Shown here: piece by piece, positions 23,557 through 36,891 of the stretch
Position numbering within the stretch: position 1 is the first letter of the stretch
Layout of the letters: each line of letters begins with the position of its first letter
Origin: JACCZR01 sp035296565
Lineage (GTDB): Bacteria > Actinomycetota > Thermoleophilia > Solirubrobacterales > Thermoleophilaceae
NCBI GenBank assembly: GCA_035296565.1
Contig: DATHAQ010000019.1
Span: 1 to 64,000, forward strand
Direction: 5' to 3'
DNA length: 64,000 bases
Notes under the pieces: generated by a model
The model's database searches: none
What the model was told of the DNA's origin: nothing
Seen by the model: only the letters and a program-made list of their open reading frames with translations
Position numbers and translations under genes: made by a program

Positions 23557-24294
23557 TTGCGCAACCGGATCCCCACCATCCTGGTCCTGGCCGTCCTGGC
23601 CGCCGTCTTCGCCCCGAGCGCCTCGGCCGCCACGCTGGGCTTCGAGCGCTCCTGCTTTCGGCCGGGCACCACCGCCACGCTGAGCGGAACCGGCTACACG
23701 CCCAACGGCGCGGTCGCCATCGGCCGCGACGGCTCGGTGGTCGGCGCCACCACCGCCGACGGGACCGGTGCCTTCGGCGTGCGCTTCACCACCCCGTCCC
23801 AGTCGAGCGGCTCGCGCGTCTACGACTGGGCCGCCGTCGACGTCACCAACACCGCGATCGCCGCGGCCACCCAGGTCCGCATCACCGCCTTGAACGTGAG
23901 CATCCGTCCGCGGAGCGGATCGCCCTCACGGCTCCGGCGAATCGGCGCTCGCGGCTTCATCGGCGGGCCAACCCTCTACTCACACGCGCGCCGCGGCCGC
24001 CGCTACAAGGTGAACGTGCGCATCGGGCGCCTCCGCGGCCCGTGCGCGAAGCTCACGGCGCGCAAACGCCTTCTGAGGCGTGGTACGTCGCCGGGCACCT
24101 ACCGCGTGCAGTTCGACGCGCGCCGCCGCTACCGCCGTTGCTCGGGAGCCACGGCGAACAGGGCCTGCGTTGTCTTCCGCGTCACCGTGTTCCGGACCTT
24201 CGGCTCGAGCTCGGCGTCCGCCGCCTCCACCGGCGAGCGCTGGGAGCAGGTGTCCGGGCCGCCGCTCGGCGGGCCCGGCTTCTCCCGGCCCTAG
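23557..24294 (+). CDS. Secreted Arg-rich protein, family not recognised
   Basis: A 245-residue protein with a clear signal peptide (LRNRIPTILVLAVLAAVF, cleavage after APSASA). The mature N-terminal part (about residues 25-95) looks like an Ig-like beta domain: FERSCFRPGTTATLSGTGY then NGAVAIGRDGSVVGATTADG. The C-terminal 120 residues are very rich in Arg with paired Cys (GPCAKLTARKR, RRCSGATANRACVVFRV), suggesting disulfide-stabilised beta strands. The TTG at 23557 is preferred to the in-frame GTG at 23536 because a TAGAAT -10 box lies between them. Similar secreted proteins with RR-rich stretches recur in this window. Confidence 0.65.
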   Translation: MRNRIPTILVLAVLAAVFAPSASAATLGFERSCFRPGTTATLSGTGYTPNGAVAIGRDGSVVGATTADGTGAFGVRFTTPSQSSGSRVYDWAAVDVTNTAIAAATQVRITALNVSIRPRSGSPSRLRRIGARGFIGGPTLYSHARRGRRYKVNVRIGRLRGPCAKLTARKRLLRRGTSPGTYRVQFDARRRYRRCSGATANRACVVFRVTVFRTFGSSSASAASTGERWEQVSGPPLGGPGFSRP

Positions 24295-24645
24295 ACCGTC
24301 AGCTCGGGATAGCGCTCGGCCAGGTGGCCGGCCAGCGCCTCGCGCACGAAGCGCTTCTCCTCGGCGCTCGACATCCGCAGGCGCCCCAGCAGCTCCTTCT
24401 GCCCGTCGATAGGCAGCCCCGCGATGTCCCAGCGGACGGCCAGCCGCTCGAAGAGGAATTCGACCCGGCGCTGCCAGCGGTCCTCGGCCGACCCGGCCGG
24501 CTTGGCGTCGAGGTTCTCGAGCTCGCGCAGCGTCCCCGCGCTGAGCGAGTCGCGCAGGGTGAGCGCGTTGCCCTCGTCGTCGCGGTAGTCGGTCGTCGCG
24601 ACCGGTTGCTTCGGCTGGGCGCCCTTCGCCCGGCGCCGGGCGCGC

Positions 24646-24653
<8 letters not shown>
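24291..24653 (-). CDS. Uncharacterised 120-residue basic protein after clpB
   Basis: The GTG at 24653 overlaps the clpB stop by 8 bases. The first 20 residues are basic (GKRARRRAKGAQPKQ), followed by a helical, charged domain: YRDDEGNALTLRDSLSAG, WQRRVEFLFERLAVRWDIAG and EEKRFVREALAGHLAERYPEL. No membrane segment and no motif I recognise. Its position suggests cotranscription with clpB under heat-shock control. The function is unknown. Confidence 0.65.
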
Positions 24654-27183
<2,530 letters not shown>

Positions 27184-27186
27184 AGA

Positions 27187-27213
27187 AAATCTAAGTCAGT
27201 TTATAGCAGATCT
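27187..27213 (-). promoter_or_regulatory. Candidate HspR-type heat-shock operator of clpB
   Basis: Plus-strand positions 27187-27213 match 31390-31416 ahead of dnaK at 19 of 27 bases. The shared bases are AAATCTAAG at positions 1-9, then TAT at 16-18 and GCAGAT at 20-25. On the coding strand it reads AGATCT, 15 bases, AGATTT, an imperfect inverted repeat around a possible -10 (TATAAA). It lies 4 bases upstream of the GTG start, so the mRNA leader would be very short. Proposed as the binding site of the HspR encoded just upstream; this is inference from position and conservation. Confidence 0.55.
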
Positions 27214-27312
27214 AGCTGAGGTTCCCTTATAGCGCGTCATGCGCCCGGCCGGAATCCTTCAGCGCGCTGAGAGCTTTCGGAGAAAGGGCCCGTGTCGCGG
27301 GCAACTGGGGCC

Positions 27313-27738
27313 CTAGCGAGCTCCGCCGCGCTCGACCCGGACGCGCACCGCCGGCAGCAGCGCCTTGCCGGGCGGCTCGTAGGGCACGAGCTCCGCGCGG
27401 AAGGAGCGGCGCACCCGGTCGAGCTCCTCGCCGAGCTCCTTCTGCATCTTCTCGGCCTGGCGCTCGAGGGAGCGCACGCGCCTCTGCATCCGCGCGATCT
27501 CGCTCTCGAGCTCGAAGACCCTCTCCACGCCCGCGAGGTTCATGCCCAGCTCGGTGGTGAGCTCCTGGATGCGCTGCAGGCGGTCGACGTCCTGCTGCGA
27601 GTACAGGCGCGTGCCCTTCGGCGAGCGGCCGGGGGTGATCAGTCCCCGCGTCTCATAGATGCGCAGCGTCTGTGGGTGCATCCCGGCCAGCTCTGCGGCC
27701 ACCGAGATCATGTAGACGCCCTGCTCGCGGTCCATCAC
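27313..27738 (-). CDS. hspR: MerR-family heat-shock repressor HspR
   Basis: A 141-residue MerR-type regulator. The winged helix-turn-helix is GVYMISVAAELAGMHPQTLR, with the IYETRGLITPGRSPKGTRLYS wing and DVDRLQRIQELTTELGMNLAGV following. A coiled coil (about residues 75-105) would mediate dimerisation. HspR represses dnaK operons and clpB in actinobacteria, usually through HAIR inverted repeats and with DnaK as co-repressor. The GTG at 27738 overlaps the dnaJ stop (GTGA); an ATG directly follows. It is the last gene of dnaK-grpE-dnaJ-hspR, the standard actinobacterial order. Confidence 0.93.
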   Translation of the reverse strand: MMDREQGVYMISVAAELAGMHPQTLRIYETRGLITPGRSPKGTRLYSQQDVDRLQRIQELTTELGMNLAGVERVFELESEIARMQRRVRSLERQAEKMQKELGEELDRVRRSFRAELVPYEPPGKALLPAVRVRVERGGAR

Positions 27739-28847
27739 GACGCCTTGCGGTCGGAAAGGATCCGCTCCCGCGGGTCCTGGTCGAAAACGTTGGCCAGGTC
27801 GTCGACCGCCTCGCGCTGCTCGCGCGAGAGCGAGCGCGGCACGTCGATCACCAGGCGGTAGTGGATGTCCCCGCGGCCCTTGCCGCTCAGCCGCGGCGGA
27901 CCCTCACCGCGCAGGCGCTGCAGGGTTCCGTGCTGGGTTCCAGGCGCCACGCGGATGCGCTTGCTGCCGCTCAGCGTCGGCACCTCGATCGTCGCTCCCC
28001 GGATCGCCTCGGGGATCGTGATGGGCACCGAGACCTCGAGGTTGTCGCCCCGGCGGGTGAACAGCGGCGACCCGGCCACGCGCGTGATCACATAGAGGTC
28101 ACCGGACGGTCCGCCGCGGGGGCCGGCCTCGCCCTTGCCCGCCAGTCGGACCCGGGAGCCGTCGCGAACGCCGGCGGGGATGTTCGCCCGGTAGCGCTTG
28201 ACTTGCCGGGTCTGGCCCTGGCCGTTGCACGTGGGACAGGGATCGTCGATCTCGGTGCCGGTGCCACCACACAGCGCACAGGGCTGCGAGATCGAGAACA
28301 GCCCCTGGGACTCCTGCTCGACGCCACGGCCGTGGCAGCGGCTGCAGACGCGAGGCGTGGTGCCGGGCTTGGCCCCGGTGCCGCGGCAGGTGGGACAGGG
28401 TGCGGACATCGGGACCGTGACGGAGACCTGGGCGCCGTCCATGGCCTGCTGGAAGGAGATGTTGACCTCGGTCTCGAGGTCGCGTCCTCGGGGCGCGGCT
28501 CCCGCGCCGGCGCCGCCCCCGCGGCCGGTGGCGTTGCCGAAGAGATCGGAGATGATGTCGCCCAGGCCACCGCCAAAGCCACCGCCGGCCGTGCGAAAGG
28601 CGCCCGGGTCGAAGCCCGACCCGAAGATGCCACCGCCCGAGTCGTACGCCTTGCGCTTCTCGGGATCGGAGAGGATCGAGTTGGCCTCCTGGATCTCCTT
28701 GAAGCGCTCCTCGGCGCGCGCGTCACCGGGGTTGCGGTCGGGGTGGTACTGGCGAGCGAGCTTGCGGTAGGCCTTCTTGATCTCCTCGTCGGAGGCCTTC
28801 TTGTCGACGCCCAGGACGTCGTAAGGGTTCTTCGAGGCAGTGGCCAT
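27735..28847 (-). CDS. dnaJ: Co-chaperone DnaJ (type with J domain, G/F region and zinc fingers)
   Basis: A 370-residue Hsp40. The J domain at 7-70 has the HPD motif in RKLARQYHPDRNPGD. A Gly/Phe-rich segment follows (GGGIFGSGFDPGAF, GGGFGGGLGD). Four zinc-finger repeats are present: CPTCRGTG, CSRCHGRG, CALCGGTG and CPTCNGQG. The C-terminal substrate-binding domain ends in LSGKGRGDIHYRLVIDVP. It is 3 bases downstream of grpE and overlaps hspR by 4 bases. The length is normal. Confidence 0.97.
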   Translation of the reverse strand: MATASKNPYDVLGVDKKASDEEIKKAYRKLARQYHPDRNPGDARAEERFKEIQEANSILSDPEKRKAYDSGGGIFGSGFDPGAFRTAGGGFGGGLGDIISDLFGNATGRGGGAGAGAAPRGRDLETEVNISFQQAMDGAQVSVTVPMSAPCPTCRGTGAKPGTTPRVCSRCHGRGVEQESQGLFSISQPCALCGGTGTEIDDPCPTCNGQGQTRQVKRYRANIPAGVRDGSRVRLAGKGEAGPRGGPSGDLYVITRVAGSPLFTRRGDNLEVSVPITIPEAIRGATIEVPTLSGSKRIRVAPGTQHGTLQRLRGEGPPRLSGKGRGDIHYRLVIDVPRSLSREQREAVDDLANVFDQDPRERILSDRKAS

Positions 28848-28850
28848 CCG

Positions 28851-29435
28851 CTAGCCGCTCACCACCACCCGCGCCGGGCGCAGCACGCTCCCGTTCACGC
28901 GGTAGCCCTTCTCGATCACGTCGAGCACGACGCCGGAGTCGGTCTGCTCCTCCTCACGCGTCGACAGTGCCTCGTGGAAGGTGGGATCGAAGCGCTCCCC
29001 TGAAGGGTCGAACTGCTCGACTCCGTTGCGCTGGAGCACAGCGAGCAGCTCCGAGTGAACGAGCTTCACGCCCTCGGCCAGGTGCTGCTCGCCCTCCTCG
29101 GCCGAAGCCAGGGCGCGCTCGAGGTTGTCGAGCACGGGCAGCAGCTCGCGTACGAGCGTTCCCCGCGCGCGCTCTCCGGCCGCGGCGACCTCGCGGGCCG
29201 CCCGCTTGCGGAAGTTCTCGAAGTCCGCCTGGGTGCGCTGCGCCAGCGCGAGGTACTCGTCGCGCTGGCGCTCCACGCTGGCAGCGGGGTCGTCACCGGC
29301 GGCCTCCTCGGTGGCCTCGAGGGTCTCCTGCTCGTTGGCAGGGTCTTCCTCGCCGGCCGGCTCGGCCGTCTCGTCCCGCGCGGTCTCGGGCTCCTCCTCG
29401 GGGGCCTCCCGCTCCTCTTCGTCGGCGAAGAGCAC
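28851..29435 (-). CDS. grpE: Nucleotide exchange factor GrpE
   Basis: A 194-residue GrpE. The first 50 residues are an acidic, disordered extension rich in Glu (EEEREAPEEEPETARDE). The coiled-coil helix is QRDEYLALAQRTQADFENFR, followed by KRAAREV. The head domain contains LLPVLDNLERALAS and ends in YRVNGSVLRPARVVVSG. It starts at a GTG placed directly after the dnaK stop (TAG then GTG, zero gap). Confidence 0.95.
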   Translation of the reverse strand: MLFADEEEREAPEEEPETARDETAEPAGEEDPANEQETLEATEEAAGDDPAASVERQRDEYLALAQRTQADFENFRKRAAREVAAAGERARGTLVRELLPVLDNLERALASAEEGEQHLAEGVKLVHSELLAVLQRNGVEQFDPSGERFDPTFHEALSTREEEQTDSGVVLDVIEKGYRVNGSVLRPARVVVSG

Positions 29436-31361
<1,926 letters not shown>

Positions 31362-31389
31362 ATCTGAACGTCCTCCGTTGCCTAGAAAG

Positions 31390-31416
31390 AAATCTAAGCG
31401 GCAGTATGGCAGATAT
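31390..31416 (-). promoter_or_regulatory. Candidate HspR-type heat-shock operator of the dnaK operon
   Basis: The plus strand here matches the clpB element at 27187-27213 at 19 of 27 bases. The coding strand reads ATATCT, 15 bases, AGATTT; the two half-sites flank a possible -10 box (CATACT). The classic HAIR consensus (CTTGAGT-N7-ACTCAAG) is not present in either leader. Located 29 to 55 bases upstream of the dnaK ATG, it would overlap the transcription start. The role is inferred. Confidence 0.55.
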
Positions 31417-31686
31417 TTGCGTCCGCGTCTGCGCGGCGCGCTGACTACAGCTGAGATGGCTCCGCGTCGTCAAGTTCCACCACTGAGCGCCACCCCGAGG
31501 GCGGTCGTCTTCGTTGGCCAGTCGTTGGGCGCTGGGCGTTCTCGCGTTCTTCGAGCCTGACTATGCCGAGGTTGGCTAACCCATGGGTGGTTTGGCTGGC
31601 CAAAGACGGGCTTCCGGCTGACCCCATGCGAAGGCTTTGCGAACAAGTTCCGGCCGCTTAGGCCCCGGCGTCAACCGCCATAGCGT
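31417..31686. other. Intergenic stretch, no gene seen
   Basis: This 270-base stretch lies upstream of the dnaK operon and downstream of the metallophosphoesterase gene. Short frames exist on both strands, but none has a start context, family resemblance or even codon bias. No tRNA, hairpin-plus-T-run or repeat was recognised. It probably holds further upstream promoter sequence for dnaK. Confidence 0.4.
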
Positions 31687-33684
31687 CTAGCCCGTGAGGC
31701 GCGGCACCCGCGTGCGGCGTGCTCGGAACGGGTTGCGCAGGATGAGCTCGACGTTGCGGTCGGACCGGGCCCCTTCGGAGAGTGGGCCCGCGGTGGAGCT
31801 CGCACACGGCCCGCCGGCGCCGGAGTTCGAGTTCGGGTCGTTGCAGGCGAGCTCACGCGAGATCGACGCGAGCCGGGAGACCTGAGCGCGGGACTGGGGG
31901 CCGGTCGTGTTCAACGGCGACGAACCCGGGTTCGCGTTCCCTGCGTGATCGAGGATCGTGCCGAAGATCGAGAGCGTGCCGTCGCGGTTGTCGAACAGGT
32001 CGATCAGCCGGGACTCTTGAGGCCAGTCGATGTGCGACGCCGTGGTGATCTGCCAGAAGCCGGCGGCGCCCCGCCGCCGGACCGGTGTGATCCTGTTTTC
32101 ATGCTCGTGCCCGTTGACGAAGGCGATCAGGCTGCGGTGACGGAGGAAAAGGCAGCGCAGCGTCTCGCCGCGGCGGGTCCGGGCGCGGGCGCCCCTCGTC
32201 GGGCAGCTCGAGGTGGTGTTGTCGGGCCCGGTGCCGAAGTGCACGTTGCTGCCCTTGTCGCCCTCCTGGTCCCCAGGCGGGAAACCGCTCGGCACCGGCT
32301 GGTTCATCGTCCGCAGCGAGTGGTGGCTGAACGCCATCACCAGCTCTCGGCGGCGATCCGCTCTCAGGAGCTGTGAGTGGATCCAGCGGAACTGCCGGTC
32401 GCCGATGTTGCCGGCCGAGCCCCCGCTGTCCGAGACGCTGTCGAGCACGAGGAAGCGGAGACCCCGGCGGGGGCGGAAGGAGTAGTTGCCCTCGCCGCTG
32501 CGGATGTTCGCGCGGGTGAAGCCGTGCCCGTCGGGCCGCCCAGCCGTCCTGAAATGCTCGCTGATGAAGCGGCTCTTCTTCAACGGCAGGCGCTTTGGGT
32601 CGCGCGGGACGATCCGAGCCCGGTCAGAGAAGCGGGCGGGGTCCGAAGCGGTGCGCAACACGTCGTCGATGAAAATCTGGGCGATCTGGCCCTGCTCCTG
32701 CGGGGTGATGCCGCCGCCGACGAGTGGCGCTGCTGCGCCGAGGGCCTCCGGTGAGATGCCGGTGACCTTGACACAGCCACGGGCATAGTCGGCGACCGCC
32801 TGGCTACGCTGGAAGTTGCCGGTGAGGAGCGAGTCGTGGTTGCCGAAGATGCTGTACCAGGGGATACCGAGCCCAGTGGAGCGGAAGGACCGGTTCTGCG
32901 CCTCGAGCAGGCCGGGGAAGTCGCGCACCGAGCTCGACCGGTCGCGCTCGGCCATGTTCTCGGCCTCGTTCGGGGAGTAGCCCGGGCCGTCGACGCCTGG
33001 GCCGCTGCGGTCGGGTTCGTAGTACAGGTTGTCGCCGCGCGACCCGTCGTAGACGTGTCCGTCATCGGGTACGCCGCAGGTGCCGCGCTCACCCGAGTTC
33101 GGTCGGATCCGCTTCCCTCCGTCGAGGAGGTCGATAACCCAGCGGGTCTCGTTGAAGTGGGTGTTGTCCGCGTTGTCCCCCGTGGTCATCACGAGCCTCG
33201 GACGGCTCCCGTTGACGGGGCTTCGCGCGGCGCGCATGCGCCTCGCCATCGCTTCCACAACCTGCGTGGAGAGTCCCTGGTTGATCCGGTAGAAGTCCTG
33301 GAAGGGCGCATCGAACTGATCGACGAACTCGCCGCGCAGCGGCGACTCCTCGTCGGTCGTCTGGAAGTCGCTTAGCTGACCGAAGAAGAAGCGCTGGCGC
33401 CGGCGGGAGGACCGGCCGGCCTTAGCACGAGCGAGATCCTGCCGCACGACACGGCGCTGGCCCGGGGCTCGCTCCAGGCGGTTGTCGTTGTCGATGTCGC
33501 GAACAGTGCGCGAGAGCGTCGTCGGCGAGCTGCGCGCGGCGAAAGCGGCGGTGGTGGCGAGGGCCACCGCGAGCACGAGAGCGCCGATCAGTATGCGGAG
33601 GGCAGGTCGGGGTGGCTTCAAGAGAGGTTCGCTAAGTACGCGAGGCGACGGGCATCTTCGCAGACGGGCCGACAGAGCGCGCAA
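31687..33684 (-). CDS. Exported metallophosphoesterase, PPA1498-like family
   Basis: A 665-residue protein with an N-terminal signal or anchor helix at about residues 27-50 (ALRILIGALVLAVALATTAAFAA). Calcineurin-like phosphoesterase motifs occur in order: FFFGQLSDFQTTDEESPLRG, TTGDNADNTHFNE, IFGNHDSLLTGNF, VMAFSHHSLR and FVNGHEHENRI, which together supply the Asp, Asn and His ligands of a two-metal site. Large insertions between motifs fit the PPA1498-type actinobacterial family (TIGR03767). A shorter start would be the methionine-free LKPPRPALRI region, so the first ~20 residues are uncertain. The natural substrate is unknown. Confidence 0.83.
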   Translation of the reverse strand: MRALSARLRRCPSPRVLSEPLLKPPRPALRILIGALVLAVALATTAAFAARSSPTTLSRTVRDIDNDNRLERAPGQRRVVRQDLARAKAGRSSRRRQRFFFGQLSDFQTTDEESPLRGEFVDQFDAPFQDFYRINQGLSTQVVEAMARRMRAARSPVNGSRPRLVMTTGDNADNTHFNETRWVIDLLDGGKRIRPNSGERGTCGVPDDGHVYDGSRGDNLYYEPDRSGPGVDGPGYSPNEAENMAERDRSSSVRDFPGLLEAQNRSFRSTGLGIPWYSIFGNHDSLLTGNFQRSQAVADYARGCVKVTGISPEALGAAAPLVGGGITPQEQGQIAQIFIDDVLRTASDPARFSDRARIVPRDPKRLPLKKSRFISEHFRTAGRPDGHGFTRANIRSGEGNYSFRPRRGLRFLVLDSVSDSGGSAGNIGDRQFRWIHSQLLRADRRRELVMAFSHHSLRTMNQPVPSGFPPGDQEGDKGSNVHFGTGPDNTTSSCPTRGARARTRRGETLRCLFLRHRSLIAFVNGHEHENRITPVRRRGAAGFWQITTASHIDWPQESRLIDLFDNRDGTLSIFGTILDHAGNANPGSSPLNTTGPQSRAQVSRLASISRELACNDPNSNSGAGGPCASSTAGPLSEGARSDRNVELILRNPFRARRTRVPRLTG

Positions 33685-33708
33685 CTTGCGGCCAACACCG
33701 AACCCGCT

Positions 33709-34359
33709 TCAAACCCGTACGCGCCCGTAAGGGCAGAGGCTCAGTAGCGGGCACTCCCCGCAGCGCGGTGCGCGGGCGGTGCACGTGCGGCGCCCGTGAC
33801 GAATCAGGGCCATGTGCACCTCGAACCCGTCGTCGGGGCCGGTGAGCCGGTTCAGCTCGTCGTGGCAGGCCTCCAGCGAGTCCTTCTCGCCGAACAGCCC
33901 GAGCCGCACGCCGACCCGGTGCACGTGGGTATCCACGGGCACCTCGTGCAGGCCGAAGGAGAACAGCAGCACGCAGGCCGCCGTCTTGCGACCCACCCCC
34001 GGCAGCGACGTGAGGAAGTCGCGCCCCTCCCCGACCTGCGCGGTCCCCAGCCACGCCAGGTCGTCGCCGTCCAAGGCGTCGAGGATGCGCTCGATGCGGA
34101 CCGACTTCGTCGGCGCCAGGCCGCCGGGCCGGATTGCGTCCTCGATCGCGCCCGGGCCGGCCGCCCGCGCGTCCTCCCAGTCGGCGAAGCGCCTGCGCAG
34201 GCGGTGGTAGGCGACGTCGCGGTTGCGGTCGTTGGTGTTCTGCGAGAGCACGGTGAGCACCAGCTCGTCCACCGGCGCCCGGTGGGGCCGGGGCTCGGGA
34301 CGCCCGTAGGCCTTGCGCAGGCGGTTGCGGATGGCGAGGAGGCGGCGGCGGTCGGCCAC
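33709..34359 (-). CDS. nth: Endonuclease III-type DNA glycosylase/AP lyase
   Basis: A 216-residue HhH-GPD protein. The helix-hairpin-helix is LPGVGRKTAACVLLFSFG with catalytic Lys125, and the catalytic Asp143 lies in VPVDTHVHRVGVRLGL. The Fe-S cluster ligands are C193, C200, C203 and C209, matching the usual C-x6-C-x2-C-x5-C. It removes oxidised pyrimidines and cleaves abasic sites. It starts at GTG 34359, divergent from the dehalogenase-like gene with a 52-base gap. The family is firm; an Nth-like subfamily with another base preference is possible. Confidence 0.9.
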   Translation of the reverse strand: MADRRRLLAIRNRLRKAYGRPEPRPHRAPVDELVLTVLSQNTNDRNRDVAYHRLRRRFADWEDARAAGPGAIEDAIRPGGLAPTKSVRIERILDALDGDDLAWLGTAQVGEGRDFLTSLPGVGRKTAACVLLFSFGLHEVPVDTHVHRVGVRLGLFGEKDSLEACHDELNRLTGPDDGFEVHMALIRHGRRTCTARAPRCGECPLLSLCPYGRVRV

Positions 34360-34411
34360 GGCCGCCGACCCTAGGGGGCTCGGGCTGCTGCACCCTGGTA
34401 TCCCTGCCGCG

Positions 34412-35179
34412 GTGAGCTCGCAGAGGCGGCAGGCGGAGATCGGCAGCGTGGTGGTCGCGTGGCGCGAGCGCGGTGCCGGGCCCCTCTACCTCCACGGCGT
34501 CCCCAACAGCTCGGCGATGTGGGAGCGCTTCCTGGAGCGGACGGGCGGCGTCGCGGTCGATCTCCCCGGCTTCGGGGACTCGGGCAAGCCCGCCCACTTC
34601 CCCTACTCGATCGACGGCTACGCCCGCTTCCTCGCGGACTTCGTCTCCCAGCTCGGCCTCGCACGCCTGACGCTGGTCATGCACGACTGGGGCGCCGTGG
34701 GCCTCGCCCTCGCCCAGAGGCATCCTGAGCTGGTGGAGCGACTGGTGGTGATCTCCGGCGTCCCCTTCGTCGCCGGGTACCGCTGGCACCGCATCGCGCG
34801 GGCATACCGCGCGCCGCTGATCGGCGAGATGGCGATGGGCTTGACCTTCCGGTGGAACATGAAGCGCGTGCTGCCGGAGGCGGTTCTCGACGACGCCTGG
34901 AGCCACTTCGACCACGGCACCCAGCGAGCGATCCTCAAGCTCTACCGCTCGGCCCCCGAGCCCGAGCTGGCCCGGGCCGGCGAGGGCCTCGGAGCGGTCT
35001 CCGCCCCCGCGTTGATCGCCTGGGGCACCTCCGACCCCTTCCTCCCGCCGCAGTTCGCCGACGCCATTGCGTCGTGTCTGGGCGGCCCGGCGGCGGTGGA
35101 GCGGATCGAGGGGGCGGGCCACTGGCCGTGGCTCGACCACCCGCAGCTCATCGATTCGGTGGAGGAGTTCGCGAGCTAG
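34412..35179 (+). CDS. Alpha/beta hydrolase, haloalkane-dehalogenase-like
   Basis: A 255-residue alpha/beta hydrolase. The oxyanion region is YLHGVPNSSAMW, with DLPGFGDSGKP following. The nucleophile elbow VMHDWGAVGLAL places Asp92 in the nucleophile position followed by Trp93, as in haloalkane dehalogenases, rather than a serine. The acid is likely in WGTSDPFLPP and the base in EGAGHWPWLDHP. GTG 34412 is chosen because residues before it lack similarity. Other Asp-nucleophile enzymes (epoxide hydrolases, fluoroacetate dehalogenase) remain possible, and no substrate is assigned. Confidence 0.82.
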   Translation: MSSQRRQAEIGSVVVAWRERGAGPLYLHGVPNSSAMWERFLERTGGVAVDLPGFGDSGKPAHFPYSIDGYARFLADFVSQLGLARLTLVMHDWGAVGLALAQRHPELVERLVVISGVPFVAGYRWHRIARAYRAPLIGEMAMGLTFRWNMKRVLPEAVLDDAWSHFDHGTQRAILKLYRSAPEPELARAGEGLGAVSAPALIAWGTSDPFLPPQFADAIASCLGGPAAVERIEGAGHWPWLDHPQLIDSVEEFAS

Positions 35180-35189
35180 TCTCACGCGC

Positions 35190-36881
35190 GTGCGGCTTGC
35201 CTTCTCCGTCTCGGCGCCGCAGCGCGAGCGCGGGCCGCGACCTGGGACGGCGGAGGAGCCCGCGCCGCGGGCGCCCCAGCCGTCTCGCCCGAGGCGCGTC
35301 GACCCCTGGCGCGTGGCGCCGGTGGCGATCACCACGCTGTTCGCCCTGATCGTCCTGATCTGGCAACCGCGCAGCGTGGACCTCGCCGCGCATCAGTTCC
35401 GCGCCGACCTGTTCGGCCGCGAGGGCTTCACGATCTGGAACGGCCAGTGGTATGGCGGGCACCACACGCCCGCCTACTCGGTCCTCTCTCCGCCGCTCGC
35501 GTGGCTGCTGACCCCACGCGTGGTGCTCGCCCTCGCGGCGGTGGGCGCATCCGCCCTGTTCGAGCCGCTGGTGCGGGCTCGTTTCGGCGACACGGCCCGC
35601 TGGGGCGCGATCTTCTTCGGCTTCGGAGCGGCCACGCTGCTGTTCACGGCCCGCCTTCCCTTCGCGCTCGGCGTGCTGTTCGGGCTAGCCGCCGTGCTGG
35701 CGCTGCAGCGCCGGCGGCGCCTGCTCGCTCCCCTCATGGCGCTGCTGTGCACGCTGTCGAGCCCGGTGGCCGGCCTGTTCCTGGCCCTTGCCGGGCTCAC
35801 CTACGCGCTCGTCGTCCGGGGCCGTGACCGCGAGGAGCACGTGACCGACGGCATCCTGCTGATGCTCACCGCGCTGGTCCCCTCGCTGTTCCTGACCCTC
35901 GCGTTTCCGGAGGGCGGGTACGCGCCCTTCCCGCTCTCGGTCTACGCCCCGATCCCGGTGGTTGCCGTGCCGGCGGCCGTCCTGCTCTGGAACCGCGAGC
36001 GGATGCTGGCCGCCGGGGCGGCCCTCTACGCCGCCGGGGCCACCCTCGCGCTGCTCTTCGAGAACCCGATGGGCAGCAACTCAGGGCGCCTTGGCGCGCT
36101 GTTCGCCGGGCCCGTGCTGCTGTGCGCCGCCCAGGCCCACTGGCGCAGGCGCTCGGTCGCGCTGCTGGCCGTGGGCATAGTGGCCCTGGCCGCCTGGCAG
36201 TGGTCGGCCGCGGTGCGCGACGTCGTCAAGTACGTCGAGGATCCCGGCGCCAAGAAGGGCTACTTCGAGCCGCTCAAGCAGTTCCTCGCCACCCTGCCCG
36301 ACCAGCGCCGTGTCGAGGTGCCCTACACGCGCTCGCACTGGGAGGCCGCCGACATCGCCGGGGACAGCCAGCTCGCCCGCGGATCACTGCGCCAGCTGGA
36401 CCGCGACAAGAACCCGATCTTCTACCGCGGACCGCTCACCGAGCTGACCTACGCGAGCTGGCTGACCGAGAACGCTGTGCGCTACGTCGCCCTTCCCAGC
36501 GCACTCCCGGACAGCCACTCCTACGACGAACGCGCCCTGATCGAGCGGGGACTGCCCTACCTCAAGCAGCGCTGGAGCTCGAGCGATTGGCGCGTCTTCG
36601 AGGTCACGCTGCCTGCGCCGATCGTGGTCTCCCAGGGGCGCGCCAACGTCCAGCTCGAGCAGTTCGGCTCCGACCAGCTTCTGCTGCGGGTCGTACGCCC
36701 GGGCGACGCCCTCCTGCGAGTTCGCTGGACGCCCTACTGGTACTTCGAGGGCGGCTGCGTGCAGCGCGACGGCGACTGGACGCGGATCACGGCGCGCAAT
36801 CGCGGCTTCGCCCTGCTGTCCATCCGGTTCTCCCCGGAACGTGTCGTGCAGCGTGGAAGGCGCTGCGAACAGTCGAGCTAG
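35190..36881 (+). CDS. Multi-pass membrane protein, GT-C-like, start of the inositol-lipid block
   Basis: A 563-residue protein with a basic, Pro-rich N-terminal tail (about 40 residues), then eight or more membrane helices to about residue 360, then a C-terminal domain of roughly 200 residues. The first extracytoplasmic loop has AAHQFRADLFGREGFTIWNG followed by QWYGGHHTPAYSVLSPP, a layout seen in GT-C glycosyltransferases and related lipid-linked sugar transferases. No sequence motif proves catalysis. GTG 35190 is 10 bases after the preceding stop. It is followed by the PAP2_3 gene after 10 bases, so it is probably the first gene of that operon. Function is inferred from context. Confidence 0.6.
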   Translation: MRLAFSVSAPQRERGPRPGTAEEPAPRAPQPSRPRRVDPWRVAPVAITTLFALIVLIWQPRSVDLAAHQFRADLFGREGFTIWNGQWYGGHHTPAYSVLSPPLAWLLTPRVVLALAAVGASALFEPLVRARFGDTARWGAIFFGFGAATLLFTARLPFALGVLFGLAAVLALQRRRRLLAPLMALLCTLSSPVAGLFLALAGLTYALVVRGRDREEHVTDGILLMLTALVPSLFLTLAFPEGGYAPFPLSVYAPIPVVAVPAAVLLWNRERMLAAGAALYAAGATLALLFENPMGSNSGRLGALFAGPVLLCAAQAHWRRRSVALLAVGIVALAAWQWSAAVRDVVKYVEDPGAKKGYFEPLKQFLATLPDQRRVEVPYTRSHWEAADIAGDSQLARGSLRQLDRDKNPIFYRGPLTELTYASWLTENAVRYVALPSALPDSHSYDERALIERGLPYLKQRWSSSDWRVFEVTLPAPIVVSQGRANVQLEQFGSDQLLLRVVRPGDALLRVRWTPYWYFEGGCVQRDGDWTRITARNRGFALLSIRFSPERVVQRGRRCEQSS

Positions 36882-36891
36882 GCTGGCCTGG

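Noticed and set aside
27202..27233. GGGAAC followed by TATAAA in the clpB leader considered as an ECF-sigma promoter
   Set aside because: The -35 resembles an ECF site, but the -10 does not contain the expected CGTT and the dnaK leader has no matching -35.
31445..31627. Short minus-strand frame upstream of dnaK
   Set aside because: No start context, no similarity, and it lies in the probable promoter region.
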